From Burkholderia sp. BCC0506 (GTDB lineage Bacteria > Pseudomonadota > Gammaproteobacteria > Burkholderiales > Burkholderiaceae), in the NCBI RefSeq assembly GCF_902833145.1, contig NZ_CADFEN010000001.1, positions 621,994-685,993 of the forward strand: 64,000 nt of DNA, read 5' to 3'. Shown here one piece after another: positions 8,495-16,305 of this stretch. A program made the translations under genes and the position numbers. Every line of letters begins with the position of its first letter. Within the stretch, counting starts at the first letter, position 1. The notes beneath the pieces were generated by a model. That model searched no databases and was not told where the DNA came from. It saw only the letters and a list, made by a program, of their open reading frames with translations.

Positions 8495-9877
8495 TCAGCC
8501 CGCTTCACGCACGGGAAACCGGAACGACGCGCCATACGCGGTGTCCGGCAGGCGGTCGCGGCCGCCCAGCCGTGAACGGAACGTGCCGCTCGGCGGCGTC
8601 GTCCGGTACAGGCCACGTTTTTTCAGTTCCGGCACGATCAGTTCGGCGAAATCGTCGAGCGTGCCCGGGCTGACCAGCGGATTGAGCATGTAGCCGCTCG
8701 TCGTCGACTGCCGCGCATGCTCGGCGAGCTGGTCCGCGACTTCGTCGGGCGAGCCGACGAGGATCAGGTCGGTGCCGCGCGTGACGCTCGCGAACTTGCG
8801 CCGCACGTCGCCGGCGGTGAGCGGCTTGCCGCTGCCATCGGGCCGCACCACGTAGGACGTGAGCCCTTCCGTCTGCGTCGTCAGCGGTTCGTCGTCCGCA
8901 TAGCGGTCGATGTCGATGCCGGTGTCGCCCGCATAGCTGACGAGCTGCGCGTGCTGGTGATAATGCTGCTGCAGCGTGTGGTATTTCTCCTTCGCGTCGC
9001 TCGACGCGCGCGCGGTCACGATCCGCAGCACCGTCAGCGACTTCACGTCGTCCGCTGCCCGGCCGCGTTCGGCCGCGAGCCGGCGAATCTCGTCAAGGCC
9101 CGCGCGAATCTCGTGCGGATTCGACTTCGCGACGAATACCACCTCCGCATGCTTCGCCGCGAACTCGCGCCCGCGCCCCGACCAGCCGGCCTGGATCAGC
9201 ACGGGCGAGCGCTGCGGCGACGGCGCGCACACGTGCGGCCCCTGCACGCGATAATGCGTGCCTTCGTGCGCGATCGGCCGCACGCGGTCGCCACGCGCAT
9301 AGCGCGGCGCGTGCTTGTCGGCGACGACCGCGTCGTCCGCCCAGCTCCCTTCCCACAGTTTGTATACGACGTCGAGAAATTCCTCCGCGCGCGCGTAGCG
9401 CTCGTCGTGACCGATCATCCGGTCGAGCCCGAAGTTGCGAGCCGCACTCGTCAGGTAGGACGTCACGATGTTCCAGCCGATCCGGCCGTTGCTCAGATGA
9501 TCGAGCGTGCTGAAGCGACGCGCGAGCGCGAACGGATGCTCGTACGTCGTGCTCGCCGTCACGCCGAACGCAAGCCGCTCGGTCTGCGCGACGAGCGCCG
9601 GAATCAGCATCATCGGATCGTTCGCGGGCGCCTCGACCGCCCACTGCAGCGAGGCATCGGCCGACCCGCCATAGACGTCGTACAGGCCGAGCACATCCGC
9701 GAAGAACAGCATGTCGAGATCGGCCTGCTCGGCCGTGCGCGCGAGGTTCGACCAGAACGCGAGCGTATTCGCGCGCAGCCGCTCGTCGGCGGGATGGGTC
9801 CACAGGCTCGGCGCGCCGCCGCAGCCGACGCTGGCTTGTTCGTACAGGGAAAACAACAACGGGCGAGGATCGGACAT
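8495..9877 (-). CDS. flavin-dependent monooxygenase of the NtaA/SnaA/DszA (LLM class) family
   Basis: 460 residues from the ATG at 9877. Family features include LDMLFFADV near residue 55, EHPFALARRFSTLDHLSNGRIGWN (visible as two adjoining motifs near 110-135), NFGLD and the VLIQAGWSGRG segment. These enzymes use FMNH2 from a separate reductase to oxidise substrates such as nitrilotriacetate, EDTA, dibenzothiophene sulfone or S-acyl-cysteine compounds. The gene follows an amino-acid-type permease by 25 bp. This resembles the Bacillus ytm arrangement, where an LLM monooxygenase is linked to a cystine-type importer. I infer use of an organosulfur or N-substituted amino acid. No flavin reductase gene is nearby. 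Confidence 0.85.
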   Translation of the reverse strand: MSDPRPLLFSLYEQASVGCGGAPSLWTHPADERLRANTLAFWSNLARTAEQADLDMLFFADVLGLYDVYGGSADASLQWAVEAPANDPMMLIPALVAQTERLAFGVTASTTYEHPFALARRFSTLDHLSNGRIGWNIVTSYLTSAARNFGLDRMIGHDERYARAEEFLDVVYKLWEGSWADDAVVADKHAPRYARGDRVRPIAHEGTHYRVQGPHVCAPSPQRSPVLIQAGWSGRGREFAAKHAEVVFVAKSNPHEIRAGLDEIRRLAAERGRAADDVKSLTVLRIVTARASSDAKEKYHTLQQHYHQHAQLVSYAGDTGIDIDRYADDEPLTTQTEGLTSYVVRPDGSGKPLTAGDVRRKFASVTRGTDLILVGSPDEVADQLAEHARQSTTSGYMLNPLVSPGTLDDFAELIVPELKKRGLYRTTPPSGTFRSRLGGRDRLPDTAYGASFRFPVREAG

Positions 9878-9903
9878 CGTGGAATGCGTTACCAGGGCAG
9901 GAA

Positions 9904-10671
9904 TCAGTTGGGCGCCGCCCATGCGCCCGACGATGCGCGGCGGTGCCGGGCACGGGGGCGAGCGTCGGGCACGCGCGTCAGGTAGCGATTGACGCGCTGC
10001 TCGAGACGGGCGGCGGGAATGGTCAGCAGCGCAACCAGCACGACATAGACGATTGCCGCACCGGCCAGCGGTTCGTACACGCGCAACGTCTCGAAGCGCA
10101 GCGTATTGGCCGTGCCCATCACGTCGAACACGGTCACGGTCGATGCGAGGACGGTCGATTTCAGCAGCAGGATCGCCTCGCCGGTGAGCGCGGGCAGCGC
10201 GAGCCGCCATGCACGCGGGCCGACGATGCGGCGCAGCACCTGCACGCGCGTCATCCCGTATGCATGGCCGGCCTCGATCTCGCCGGCCGGCACGCCGGCG
10301 ATCGCGCCGCGCAGGATCGTCGCGACATATGCGCTCTCGTTCACGCTCAAAGCGACGATCGCGTACCAGAACGCGTCGCGCAGCAGCGGCGACGCCCAGC
10401 TGTCGCGCATCCATTCGCGCGGAACGATCTGCCCGAATCCGTAGTACAGCAAATAGAGCTGAACGAGCAGCGGCGTGCCTCGGATCAGCATGAGCCAGCC
10501 GCGCGCGGACCAGCGCAGCGGCGTATGGCGCGCACCGGCGGCGAGCGCGAGCGGCACGCCCAGCAGCACGCTGGCCGCGCCCGACACAAGCGTCAGCGCG
10601 AGCGTCGTCGGCACCGCGGCGAGCAGCTTCGGCATCACCGTGTCGAGCAGGAAAGGCAGCGAGAAGATCAT
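9904..10671 (-). CDS. polar amino acid ABC transporter permease (HisM-like)
   Basis: 255 residues from the ATG at 10671, which overlaps the previous stop (ATGA). Five hydrophobic segments are seen. The EAGHAYGMTRVQVLRRIVGP loop near residue 155 is the EAA motif that docks the ATPase in HisQ/HisM permeases. RGTPLLVQLYLLYYG near residue 65 is also family-typical. The arginine-rich C-terminal tail (about residues 232-255) is an extension without clear homologous features. It pairs with the upstream HisQ-like protein. No polar-amino-acid-type ATPase is encoded anywhere in the row, so the importer must borrow one. Confidence 0.87.
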   Translation of the reverse strand: MIFSLPFLLDTVMPKLLAAVPTTLALTLVSGAASVLLGVPLALAAGARHTPLRWSARGWLMLIRGTPLLVQLYLLYYGFGQIVPREWMRDSWASPLLRDAFWYAIVALSVNESAYVATILRGAIAGVPAGEIEAGHAYGMTRVQVLRRIVGPRAWRLALPALTGEAILLLKSTVLASTVTVFDVMGTANTLRFETLRVYEPLAGAAIVYVVLVALLTIPAARLEQRVNRYLTRVPDARPRARHRRASSGAWAAPN

Positions 10672-11402
10672 GTCGTCGCGCGCCTCGTGCCGCGATTCGC
10701 ATGCCGTTCGAGCGCCGCGAAGAGGCCCGCCGACGTGACGCTCAGCAGCAGGAACAGCGCGGCCGTGACCAGATAGAAGAATACGTGGTGCCGCGTCGCG
10801 CCGGCCGCGAGCTGGCTCGCCTTCAGCAGATCCGTGAACGAACCGAGCACGCTGATGAACGACGCGTCCTTGGTCGCGTTCAGCCACACGTTGCCGACGC
10901 CCGGCAGCGCGAGCCGCGCGGCGGCCGGGAGCCGGATGCGCGTCAATGTCTGCCATGGCGTCATTCCGTATGCGTACGCGGCTTCGATCTGGCCGGCCGG
11001 GACGTTGACGAGCGCCGCGCGGAAGATGTCGGTCAGATACGCGCCCTGGATGAAACCGAGCGAAAGAGCGGCCACGACGAACGGATCGAACGAGAAGTCG
11101 CCGGACACGATGCCGCTGCCGCGCAGCGCGTGTTCGACGGCGGGCGCAACCGCATAGAACGCCAGCAGCAGGCACAACAGCTCGGGCAGCGCGCGCACGA
11201 GCATCGTATAGAGCCGTGCGAGCCATGCAAGCGCCGCGTATCGCGACAGCTTGCCGAGCGCGCCGGCGAGGCCGAGCAGCACGCCGGTGCAGAACGACGC
11301 TGCCGCGACGCCGAACGTCAGCGCGAACGCGCTCGCGAACACGCGGCCATACCCGCCGTCGCCGAATGCGAGCAACGCGAGCAGCGAATCGTCCGCAGCC
11401 AT
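10668..11402 (-). CDS. polar amino acid ABC transporter permease (HisQ-like)
   Basis: 244 residues with about five membrane segments. The EAAYAYGMTPWQTLTRIRLP loop (residues ~143-162) is the ATPase-docking EAA motif of this family, and RALPELLCLLLAFY matches the RGTPxLxQL position of other members. It lies 4 bp after the binding-protein gene and overlaps the next permease by 4 bp, so three genes are tightly coupled. Acts as one half of the translocation channel in the inner membrane. The substrate is probably a cystine- or opine-like amino acid, inferred only from the family and the neighbouring monooxygenase. Confidence 0.87.
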   Translation of the reverse strand: MAADDSLLALLAFGDGGYGRVFASAFALTFGVAAASFCTGVLLGLAGALGKLSRYAALAWLARLYTMLVRALPELLCLLLAFYAVAPAVEHALRGSGIVSGDFSFDPFVVAALSLGFIQGAYLTDIFRAALVNVPAGQIEAAYAYGMTPWQTLTRIRLPAAARLALPGVGNVWLNATKDASFISVLGSFTDLLKASQLAAGATRHHVFFYLVTAALFLLLSVTSAGLFAALERHANRGTRRATT

Positions 11403-11406
11403 CGCG

Positions 11407-12219
11407 TCAGCGGCCCTTCTCGATCGTGCCCTTCAGGTTCGGATAGCGGGCGGTGATCGCATCCCACGTGCCGTCCTGCTGCAGTTGCGCGATCGCGGTC
11501 GACAGCTTGCCGCGCAGCCCATCGCCGTGCCGCACGCCCGCGCCGACGCCGAGCCCCAGCACCGGATCGTCCGCGCACGTGGCCTTGACCTCGAAGTCCT
11601 TGCCGTCGCGCGACGACAGAAACGCCGTGAACAGCCCCTTGCCTTCCTGCACGTAGTCGACGCGACCGGACACCAGGTCCGCGAGCGCATTGTCGAACTT
11701 GTCGAACGACTTGATCTGCGCGTCCTGCTTGAAGCGCGCATCGAGGAACGCCGAGAAGTTGGTGCCGGCCTCGACGCCGATCACGCGGCCCTTGAAGGTC
11801 GCGGGCACCGCGCAGTCGACGCGGCGCCGGTCGCTTTTCGCACCGACGAACACCGTCGGCGATTCGTAATACGCGCGGCTGAAATCGATCGCTTTCTGCC
11901 GCTCCCCGGTGATCGTCATCGACGACCAGATCACGTCGATCTTGCGGTTCTGCAACGCCGGAATCAGGCCGTCCCATGCAATGTCGGTGAGTTCGCACCG
12001 CACGTTCAGCTTGCCGCACGCGGCATCGAGCACGTCGACTTCCCAGCCCTTCCACTTGCCCGAGGCGTCCTTCGAAAAGAACGGCGGATACGATTCGGCG
12101 TCGATGCCGACGCGCAACGTCGGCTGGGCCGCATGGGAAACCGGCGCGAGGCCGAGCACGAACAGCGCGGCCGCGGCACGGCGGACCCTGGAACGCATCA
12201 AACGATTCATGTGGCACAT
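11407..12219 (-). CDS. periplasmic amino-acid-type substrate-binding protein
   Basis: About 270 residues. The N-terminus has arginines, a hydrophobic core (AAAALFVLGLAPVSHA) and a plausible cleavage after SHA. The mature protein begins with LRVGIDAESYPPFFSKDASG and contains GWEVDVLDAAC, DVIWSSMTIT and ERQKAIDFSRAYY, the standard path of SBP-bac-3 proteins that bind polar amino acids. Two cysteines near the Asp/Ala-rich first lobe may form a disulfide. Start is ambiguous: ATGs at 12219 and 12210 are both in frame and neither has a clear ribosome-binding site. It heads the leftward row of importer and monooxygenase genes, so its promoter region is probably the operon's. Confidence 0.85.
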   Translation of the reverse strand: MCHMNRLMRSRVRRAAAALFVLGLAPVSHAAQPTLRVGIDAESYPPFFSKDASGKWKGWEVDVLDAACGKLNVRCELTDIAWDGLIPALQNRKIDVIWSSMTITGERQKAIDFSRAYYESPTVFVGAKSDRRRVDCAVPATFKGRVIGVEAGTNFSAFLDARFKQDAQIKSFDKFDNALADLVSGRVDYVQEGKGLFTAFLSSRDGKDFEVKATCADDPVLGLGVGAGVRHGDGLRGKLSTAIAQLQQDGTWDAITARYPNLKGTIEKGR

Positions 12220-12521
12220 GTCTGGAATAACGTCGGAACGACCGGCGTCGCAGCCGGCAGGAGGCGAGACTGTAATGCGCGCCGACGCATGTACCAAATG
12301 GTTATTTTTGCGATGGATATCTGATCGCGCGATATGCGCGAAACCGCGCACCGTCCCGCGCCCGGACGCGGTGCACGGGTCATCCGCTCATGCCGGCGCG
12401 GCGTCGCGCCGCCACGCCGGCAGTCCGGATGCGTGCGGAAATCGCCGCCTGCACAGGCGGTGTCGCAGTTCGCGCCGACGCGCCCGATCGAACCGAGCGG
12501 CGCCCGCGCAAAAACGCGGCC
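12220..12521. other. intergenic region, probable promoter of the leftward importer operon
   Basis: No gene is supported here. A short AT-rich patch (about 12285-12325) lies about 70-110 bp upstream of the binding-protein start. It includes the small palindrome ACCA-AA-TGGT at 12293-12302 next to a run of Ts. I infer promoter or operator function but can identify no specific regulator. Confidence 0.3.
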
Positions 12522-12734
12522 TTACCGCCCGATCGGCAACCCGGTCGGCTCGATCCAGCCGAGCTTGTACGCGATCAGCAGCGACAGGAACAGCGTGACC
12601 GACAGCCCGACGCGCGCGGCGAGCGACCACGCCATCCGCTTGGACTTGCCGCGATCGTGATTCATGAAGTACAGCGCGAAGATCAGGCTCGCGATGATCA
12701 TCGCGAATGCCACAGAAACCAGCAGGGTTTTCAT
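12522..12734 (-). CDS. twin-transmembrane protein of the DUF2909 type
   Basis: 70 residues with two hydrophobic helices (about 3-23 and 42-60) joined by a basic loop, MNHDRGKSKRMAW, and ending WIEPTGLPIGR. This pattern of a basic RGKSKRM loop and a Gly/Pro-rich end matches the DUF2909 small inner-membrane proteins common near cytochrome oxidase genes in beta- and gammaproteobacteria. Function is unknown. The start overlaps the stop of the upstream gene (ATGA), so the two are co-translated. Confidence 0.7.
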   Translation of the reverse strand: MKTLLVSVAFAMIIASLIFALYFMNHDRGKSKRMAWSLAARVGLSVTLFLSLLIAYKLGWIEPTGLPIGR

Positions 12735-13081
12735 TGCCGTTGCCTTTGAAGATCCGAATCGGCCTGAATCAGTTCGGCCAGCTTTTGCCGCTCGTCGGCG
12801 ACGCCGCCGACGCCCGACGCCGGCCAGTCCAGCGCGACGCCGTTGCCCAGCGAATCGCGCACGAGCGTCTGGTAGCGCCGGTCGTTGATCGTGCCGCGCG
12901 CCATCGTGTCCGCGATCTCGCGCCGGAACGGCAGCGGGAAGCTCGCGTATGCACGCGACAGCGCCGCATATTGTCTCGCATCGATCTCTTTCGACGACGG
13001 GATGACGGTCCAGATCACCACGGCGACGATGGCCGTGAACGGGATCGCCGTGTAGCGAAGGATGAACTTGATCGGGGTCAT
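12731..13081 (-). CDS. conserved membrane-anchored protein of unknown function
   Basis: 116 residues from the ATG at 13081. One N-terminal hydrophobic helix (about residues 8-28) is followed by a charged domain with alternating short helices and a Gln-rich C-terminus (LQRQRQ). It looks like a protein anchored in the inner membrane with its bulk in the periplasm, or an uncleaved signal anchor. I chose this start because the longer reading to 13183 adds a basic segment unlike a protein N-terminus. It overlaps the DUF2909-like gene by 4 bp. I do not recognise the family. Confidence 0.6.
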   Translation of the reverse strand: MTPIKFILRYTAIPFTAIVAVVIWTVIPSSKEIDARQYAALSRAYASFPLPFRREIADTMARGTINDRRYQTLVRDSLGNGVALDWPASGVGGVADERQKLAELIQADSDLQRQRQ

Positions 13082-13189
13082 GAAGCGGTGGGCAGAAGGG
13101 AATCGCACGCGCGCGCCGGGCAGCAGCGAAACAGCCAGCCGGCGGCGCCTTTCATCATTGTACTGAAAGCACCATCCGGCCAACAGGGT

Positions 13190-13208
13190 ATGATAATGAC
13201 ATTATCAT
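13190..13208. promoter_or_regulatory. 19-bp palindromic operator-like site
   Basis: ATGATAATG-A-CATTATCAT is a perfect inverted repeat with 9-bp arms and a single-base centre. It lies between two divergently transcribed genes, 109 bp from the leftward start and 117 bp from the rightward start. The TGATAAT/ATTATCA halves recall Fur-family boxes, but the halves are separated by three bases rather than the one base of the classical 7-1-7 Fur box, so the binding protein is uncertain. Confidence 0.5.
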
Positions 13209-13324
13209 GTTCATCACATGATTCGACAGCCCCGGTGTCCGGTGCAAACGGCGTGCCCGTCACGCCGCTTGCACCGCTTGTCCGGCCCGTGCCCGCGAAT
13301 CCGCGACGATCGAGCGAAGCCCTC

Positions 13325-14083
13325 ATGCCAGCGCAGTACTTTCGAAACCTGACGGGAAAACACCGCAGCGCGGCGGCGAACCGCCAGCTCGGGTTTTCGC
13401 TCGCGTTCGTCGCCGGCGCGGCCAATGCCGGCGGCTTTCTCGCGGTCAGGCAATACACGTCGCACATGAGCGGCATCGTGTCGGCGATCGCCGACCAGAC
13501 GGCGCTCGGCGACGTGCGGCTCGCGCTCGCCGGCATCAGCTCGCTGGGGTCGTTCCTGATCGGCGCCGGCTGCTCGGCGATCCTCGTCAACTGGGGGCGC
13601 CGCCGCGGCCTGCACAGCCAGTTCATGCTGCCGCTGCTGGTCGAAGCCGCGCTGCTGTTGCTGTTCGGGCTGCTCGGCAGCCACCTCGCGCTGTGGGAAA
13701 CGTTCTTCGTGCCGGTGACCGTGACGCTGCTGTGTTTCATCATGGGGCTGCAGAACGCGACGATCACGAAGCTGTCGGGCGCGGAGATCCGCACGACGCA
13801 CATGACGGGCATCGTGACCGATCTCGGCATCGAGCTCGGGAAACTGTTCTACTGGAACCGCTCGGCCATCGACGTCGACGCGCACGCGGTGATCGCCAAC
13901 CGGTCGAAACTGAGGATTCACGCGACGATGCTCGCGTCGTTCTTCGTCGGCGGCCTCGCCGGCGCGATCGGCTTCAAGCGCGTGGGCTATGTGTCGACCG
14001 TGCCGCTCGCCGCGGTGCTCGTCACGCTCGCCATCGTGCCGGTGATCGACGACCTGCTCGCGCTGCTGCGCAGCAAACGCTGA
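13325..14083 (+). CDS. DUF1275 (YoaK-type) membrane protein
   Basis: 252 residues with about six hydrophobic segments. LGFSLAFVAGAANAGGFLAV at the first helix, YTSHMSGIVS and ALGDVRLALAG just after, and MGLQNATITKLSGAEIRTTH in the second half are the repeated signature segments of DUF1275. The family is widespread but its function is not established. A transport role is often guessed. The start at 13325 gives a basic N-tail ahead of helix one. The 19-bp palindrome upstream suggests repressor control. Confidence 0.85.
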   Translation: MPAQYFRNLTGKHRSAAANRQLGFSLAFVAGAANAGGFLAVRQYTSHMSGIVSAIADQTALGDVRLALAGISSLGSFLIGAGCSAILVNWGRRRGLHSQFMLPLLVEAALLLLFGLLGSHLALWETFFVPVTVTLLCFIMGLQNATITKLSGAEIRTTHMTGIVTDLGIELGKLFYWNRSAIDVDAHAVIANRSKLRIHATMLASFFVGGLAGAIGFKRVGYVSTVPLAAVLVTLAIVPVIDDLLALLRSKR

Positions 14084-14168
14084 CCGTGCGCCACGGGGCG
14101 CTTGCGGCGATCGAGCCGAAAGCGGATCGATTATAATTTGATTAACATATCGACCACCCTCGCCCGTC

Positions 14169-14354
14169 ATGGAAACGAAAACCGCCCGCCTGACCGTCCT
14201 GATCGATCCCGCGAAGAAGGAAGCCTTCGAGATGCTCTGCGCGGAGCAGGATCTTACGCCGTCGCAAGTCGTGCGGCAGTTGATCCGCGACTATCTCGAC
14301 CGGCACGGCGTCACGTACAAGACCCGGAGCGCGATCGGCAAGCGCGTGAAGTAA
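14169..14354 (+). CDS. small ribbon-helix-helix-like protein
   Basis: 61 residues. TARLTVLIDPAKKEAFEMLC would form the strand and first helix, and TPSQVVRQLIRDYLDRHG the second helix, of a CopG/MetJ-type ribbon-helix-helix DNA-binding fold. Such proteins act as dimeric repressors, often of themselves or of a toxin. No toxin gene is adjacent: the next gene is convergent. A consensus TATAAT lies at 14132-14137, 31 bp before the ATG, so the gene probably has its own promoter with a short leader. No good ribosome-binding site is visible. Target unknown. Confidence 0.7.
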   Translation: METKTARLTVLIDPAKKEAFEMLCAEQDLTPSQVVRQLIRDYLDRHGVTYKTRSAIGKRVK

Positions 14355-14411
14355 GCACGGCGGCAAAAGCCGCGCGATACGCAGGCCCGGCCCCCGGCAC
14401 CCGCACTACCG

Positions 14412-15248
14412 TTACGCGCCGATCTCCCAACGTTCGTGCGACTGCGCACGCCAGACCAGCCGCCGCGGATCGATTGCCTCGCCGTGCTTCATGCGCCTCG
14501 CGGTGGCGGCGAGCTTCAGTTCACCGGCCTGCGGGCAGGCGAGCGCCCGCTCCAGCAGGATGCGCAACGACGGCAGCCGGCTGCCGTCCTTCCATGCGAA
14601 TGCAACGAAATTGTTGTCGTCGCCGCACGGCACCAGCGCATACGACGAACCGAATACCGACCGCAATTGCTCGAGGTGCTGCGGCAATGCCGGATCGTCG
14701 TCCATGAAGTTGATCGCGAGCACGCCGGATTCGCTCAGGCGCGCGCGGCACGCATCGAGGAACGCCGCGCCCGTGCAGCGGCCGCGCATGCCGTCGGCGA
14801 CGAACGCATCGTGCAGGATCACGTCGGTCCGGACATCCGCCCGCGCCAGATGATCCGCGCCGTCGGCGCATACCACGCGAAAGCGTGCGTCGTCAGCAGG
14901 AATCCTGAACACGTCGCGCAGCGCGATCACGTCCGGATCGATCTCGACCGCGTCGATCGTCGTGCCGGGCAGGTGGCGGTAGCAGTACTTCGCGAGCGAA
15001 CCGCCGCCGAGGCCGAGCATGCAGATATGCGCCGGCTCGGCCCGCAGCAGCAGGAAGCCCATCATCACGCGCGTATAACCCAGTTCCAGACGCAACGGAT
15101 CGCGCAGCGACATGAAGCTCTGCGTGCCGAAATGATCGAAGTGCAGCGACAGCGCGTGCTGCGTCTCCAGCACGAACGGCCGGCCGTCGTTCAGCGGCGT
15201 CGCCAGGAACCTGACGAATGCGTCGTAGGAAGTGCGATCCTCGGCCAT
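14412..15248 (-). CDS. spermidine-synthase-like (SpeE fold) methyltransferase-type protein
   Basis: 278 residues. A Rossmann-type nucleotide-binding motif LGLGGGSLAKYC spans about 78-89, followed by the acidic AVEIDPDVI at 100-107 and TDVILHDAFVADG in place of the catalytic Asp loop of spermidine synthases. Ahead of the fold, HALSLHFDHFGTQSFM resembles the SpeE N-terminal strand region. Many such proteins are not polyamine synthases, because they lack the full substrate pocket, and no SpeD gene is adjacent. I therefore call it spermidine-synthase-like without assigning the reaction. It is convergent with the small ribbon-helix-helix gene. Confidence 0.75.
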   Translation of the reverse strand: MAEDRTSYDAFVRFLATPLNDGRPFVLETQHALSLHFDHFGTQSFMSLRDPLRLELGYTRVMMGFLLLRAEPAHICMLGLGGGSLAKYCYRHLPGTTIDAVEIDPDVIALRDVFRIPADDARFRVVCADGADHLARADVRTDVILHDAFVADGMRGRCTGAAFLDACRARLSESGVLAINFMDDDPALPQHLEQLRSVFGSSYALVPCGDDNNFVAFAWKDGSRLPSLRILLERALACPQAGELKLAATARRMKHGEAIDPRRLVWRAQSHERWEIGA

Positions 15249-15315
15249 GTACGGGTAGTGAGCTGAAAACGCAAGCGAATGAACCGCGGATGCAACGGTC
15301 GCCCGGACCGTGCGC

Positions 15316-15657
15316 TCAGACCTTCTTCAGATAGCACGCCTTCAGCATGAAGCCGCCCATGTCGGTCTTGCAGTCGACTTCGTGATCGCCGCCGACGAGC
15401 CGGATGCTCTTGACCTTGGTGCCCATCTTCAGCGTGATCGACGAACCCTTCACGCGCAGGTCCTTGATCAGCACGACCGAATCGCCGTCCGACAGCACGT
15501 TGCCGTTCGCGTCCTTGACGACGTCGCCCGCCGGTTCGTCACCGGCCTCGGCGCCGGCGTCGGCCGACCATTCGTGGCCGCAGTCCGCGCACACGGTCAG
15601 CGCGCCGTCCGGGTAAGTGTTTTCCATCGCGCATTGCGGGCAGGCGGGGACGTTCAT
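15316..15657 (-). CDS. yjdM: PhnA/YjdM family protein with N-terminal zinc ribbon
   Basis: 113 residues. An N-terminal zinc ribbon has Cys pairs in CPQCAMENTYPDG and CADCGHEW. The conserved core follows: VVKDANGNVLSDGDSVVLIK, then LKMGTKVKSIRLV and the C-terminal MLKACYLKKV. This is the PhnA (YjdM) family, once linked to phosphonate use but now considered of unclear function. No phn genes are nearby. The ATG at 15657 has GGAAG five bases upstream, better than the in-frame ATG at 15669. The gene is divergent from the HPr-like gene across a 316-bp region with TATAAT motifs. Confidence 0.88.
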   Translation of the reverse strand: MNVPACPQCAMENTYPDGALTVCADCGHEWSADAGAEAGDEPAGDVVKDANGNVLSDGDSVVLIKDLRVKGSSITLKMGTKVKSIRLVGGDHEVDCKTDMGGFMLKACYLKKV

Positions 15658-15775
15658 TGCAGCTTCCATTCGGAGAGGAGTTCGGGTCGATCGACGATGC
15701 CGGGCGAGCAGGTTACGCGCCCGAACGCGCCGCGACGCCCGGCGGCAGTGCCGCGGGCCGGCATCGGCGCACACG

Positions 15776-15818
15776 GCATTATAATGCAATTCACATGAAC
15801 TGGCCGATGCATTATAAT
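15776..15818 (+). promoter_or_regulatory. promoter region with duplicated GCATTATAAT element
   Basis: Within the 316-bp gene-free region 15658-15973 the ten-mer GCATTATAAT occurs at 15776-15785, where it is part of the palindrome GCATTATAATGC, and again at 15809-15818. The 33-bp interval equals about three helical turns. On the rightward strand TTCACA (15790-15795), a 17-bp spacer and TATAAT (15813-15818) form a near-consensus sigma-70 promoter for the HPr-like gene, with a leader of about 150 nt. The upstream copy could be an operator or a second -10. Confidence 0.55.
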
Positions 15819-15973
15819 CACCCACTTCGCGATGATGTGCGAACTTGAATGCACCTTCGCCACGGAAGTCGGCATGTTGGCGCCGAATGGCGCGCACGAT
15901 CCGCCCGGCCGGCGCCCCGCGACCGTGTATGTCGTATCCGCTCCGTCAACCTGTCCGGAGGCTTTCCAGCATC

Positions 15974-16237
15974 GTGGCAACCGTTGTGTACGTTGAAATC
16001 GGCCCCGCCTGGAACCGCAATCGCGGCCGCGCCGCGCGCGATGCGACGGTCGATGCGGCGCGCCGTTTCGACAGCGACATCCAGCTGATCGCGAACGGGC
16101 AAAGCAGCAACGCAAAAGACGGCGGCGCGATCGCGTCGCTGCAGGTTCACGGCGGCACGTCGGCCCAGGTGCTCGCCACCGGCCCCGACGAGGAAGCGGC
16201 GCTGCAGGCGCTGTTGCCGTTGCTGCAAGCACGCTGA
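15974..16237 (+). CDS. HPr-fold protein lacking the phosphorylatable His15 and Ser46
   Basis: With a GTG start preceded by GGAGG (15957-15961) the product has 87 residues, the standard HPr length. VYVEIG opens the fold. RRFDSDIQLIANGQSSNAKD and GGTSAQVLATGPDEEAAL match HPr-type segments RFDADVQL, NAKS and GPDEAEAL. Aligned on RFDxD, the active-site His15 of LHARPA falls on Gly18 (RGRAAR), and regulatory Ser46 falls on Asp49 (NAKD). So it cannot carry the PTS phosphoryl group at the usual site, and Asp49 may mimic phospho-Ser. No PTS enzyme I or II gene is nearby. It may be a regulatory HPr paralogue (inference). Confidence 0.7.
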   Translation: MATVVYVEIGPAWNRNRGRAARDATVDAARRFDSDIQLIANGQSSNAKDGGAIASLQVHGGTSAQVLATGPDEEAALQALLPLLQAR

Positions 16238-16305
16238 CGCATGCGCCACCGTCCCGGGCGCAGCCGTGCGCCACCCATCCCGCAACGCCATTTCCCGAGG
16301 AAGCG

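Noticed and set aside
13190-13208. Classical Fur box
   Set aside because: The spacing between TGATAAT and ATTATCA is three bases rather than one; kept only as an unassigned operator-like site.
14360-14373. Hairpin GCGGC-AAAA-GCCGC after the small ribbon-helix-helix gene as a terminator
   Set aside because: Only a five-base stem and no T-tract; too weak to call.
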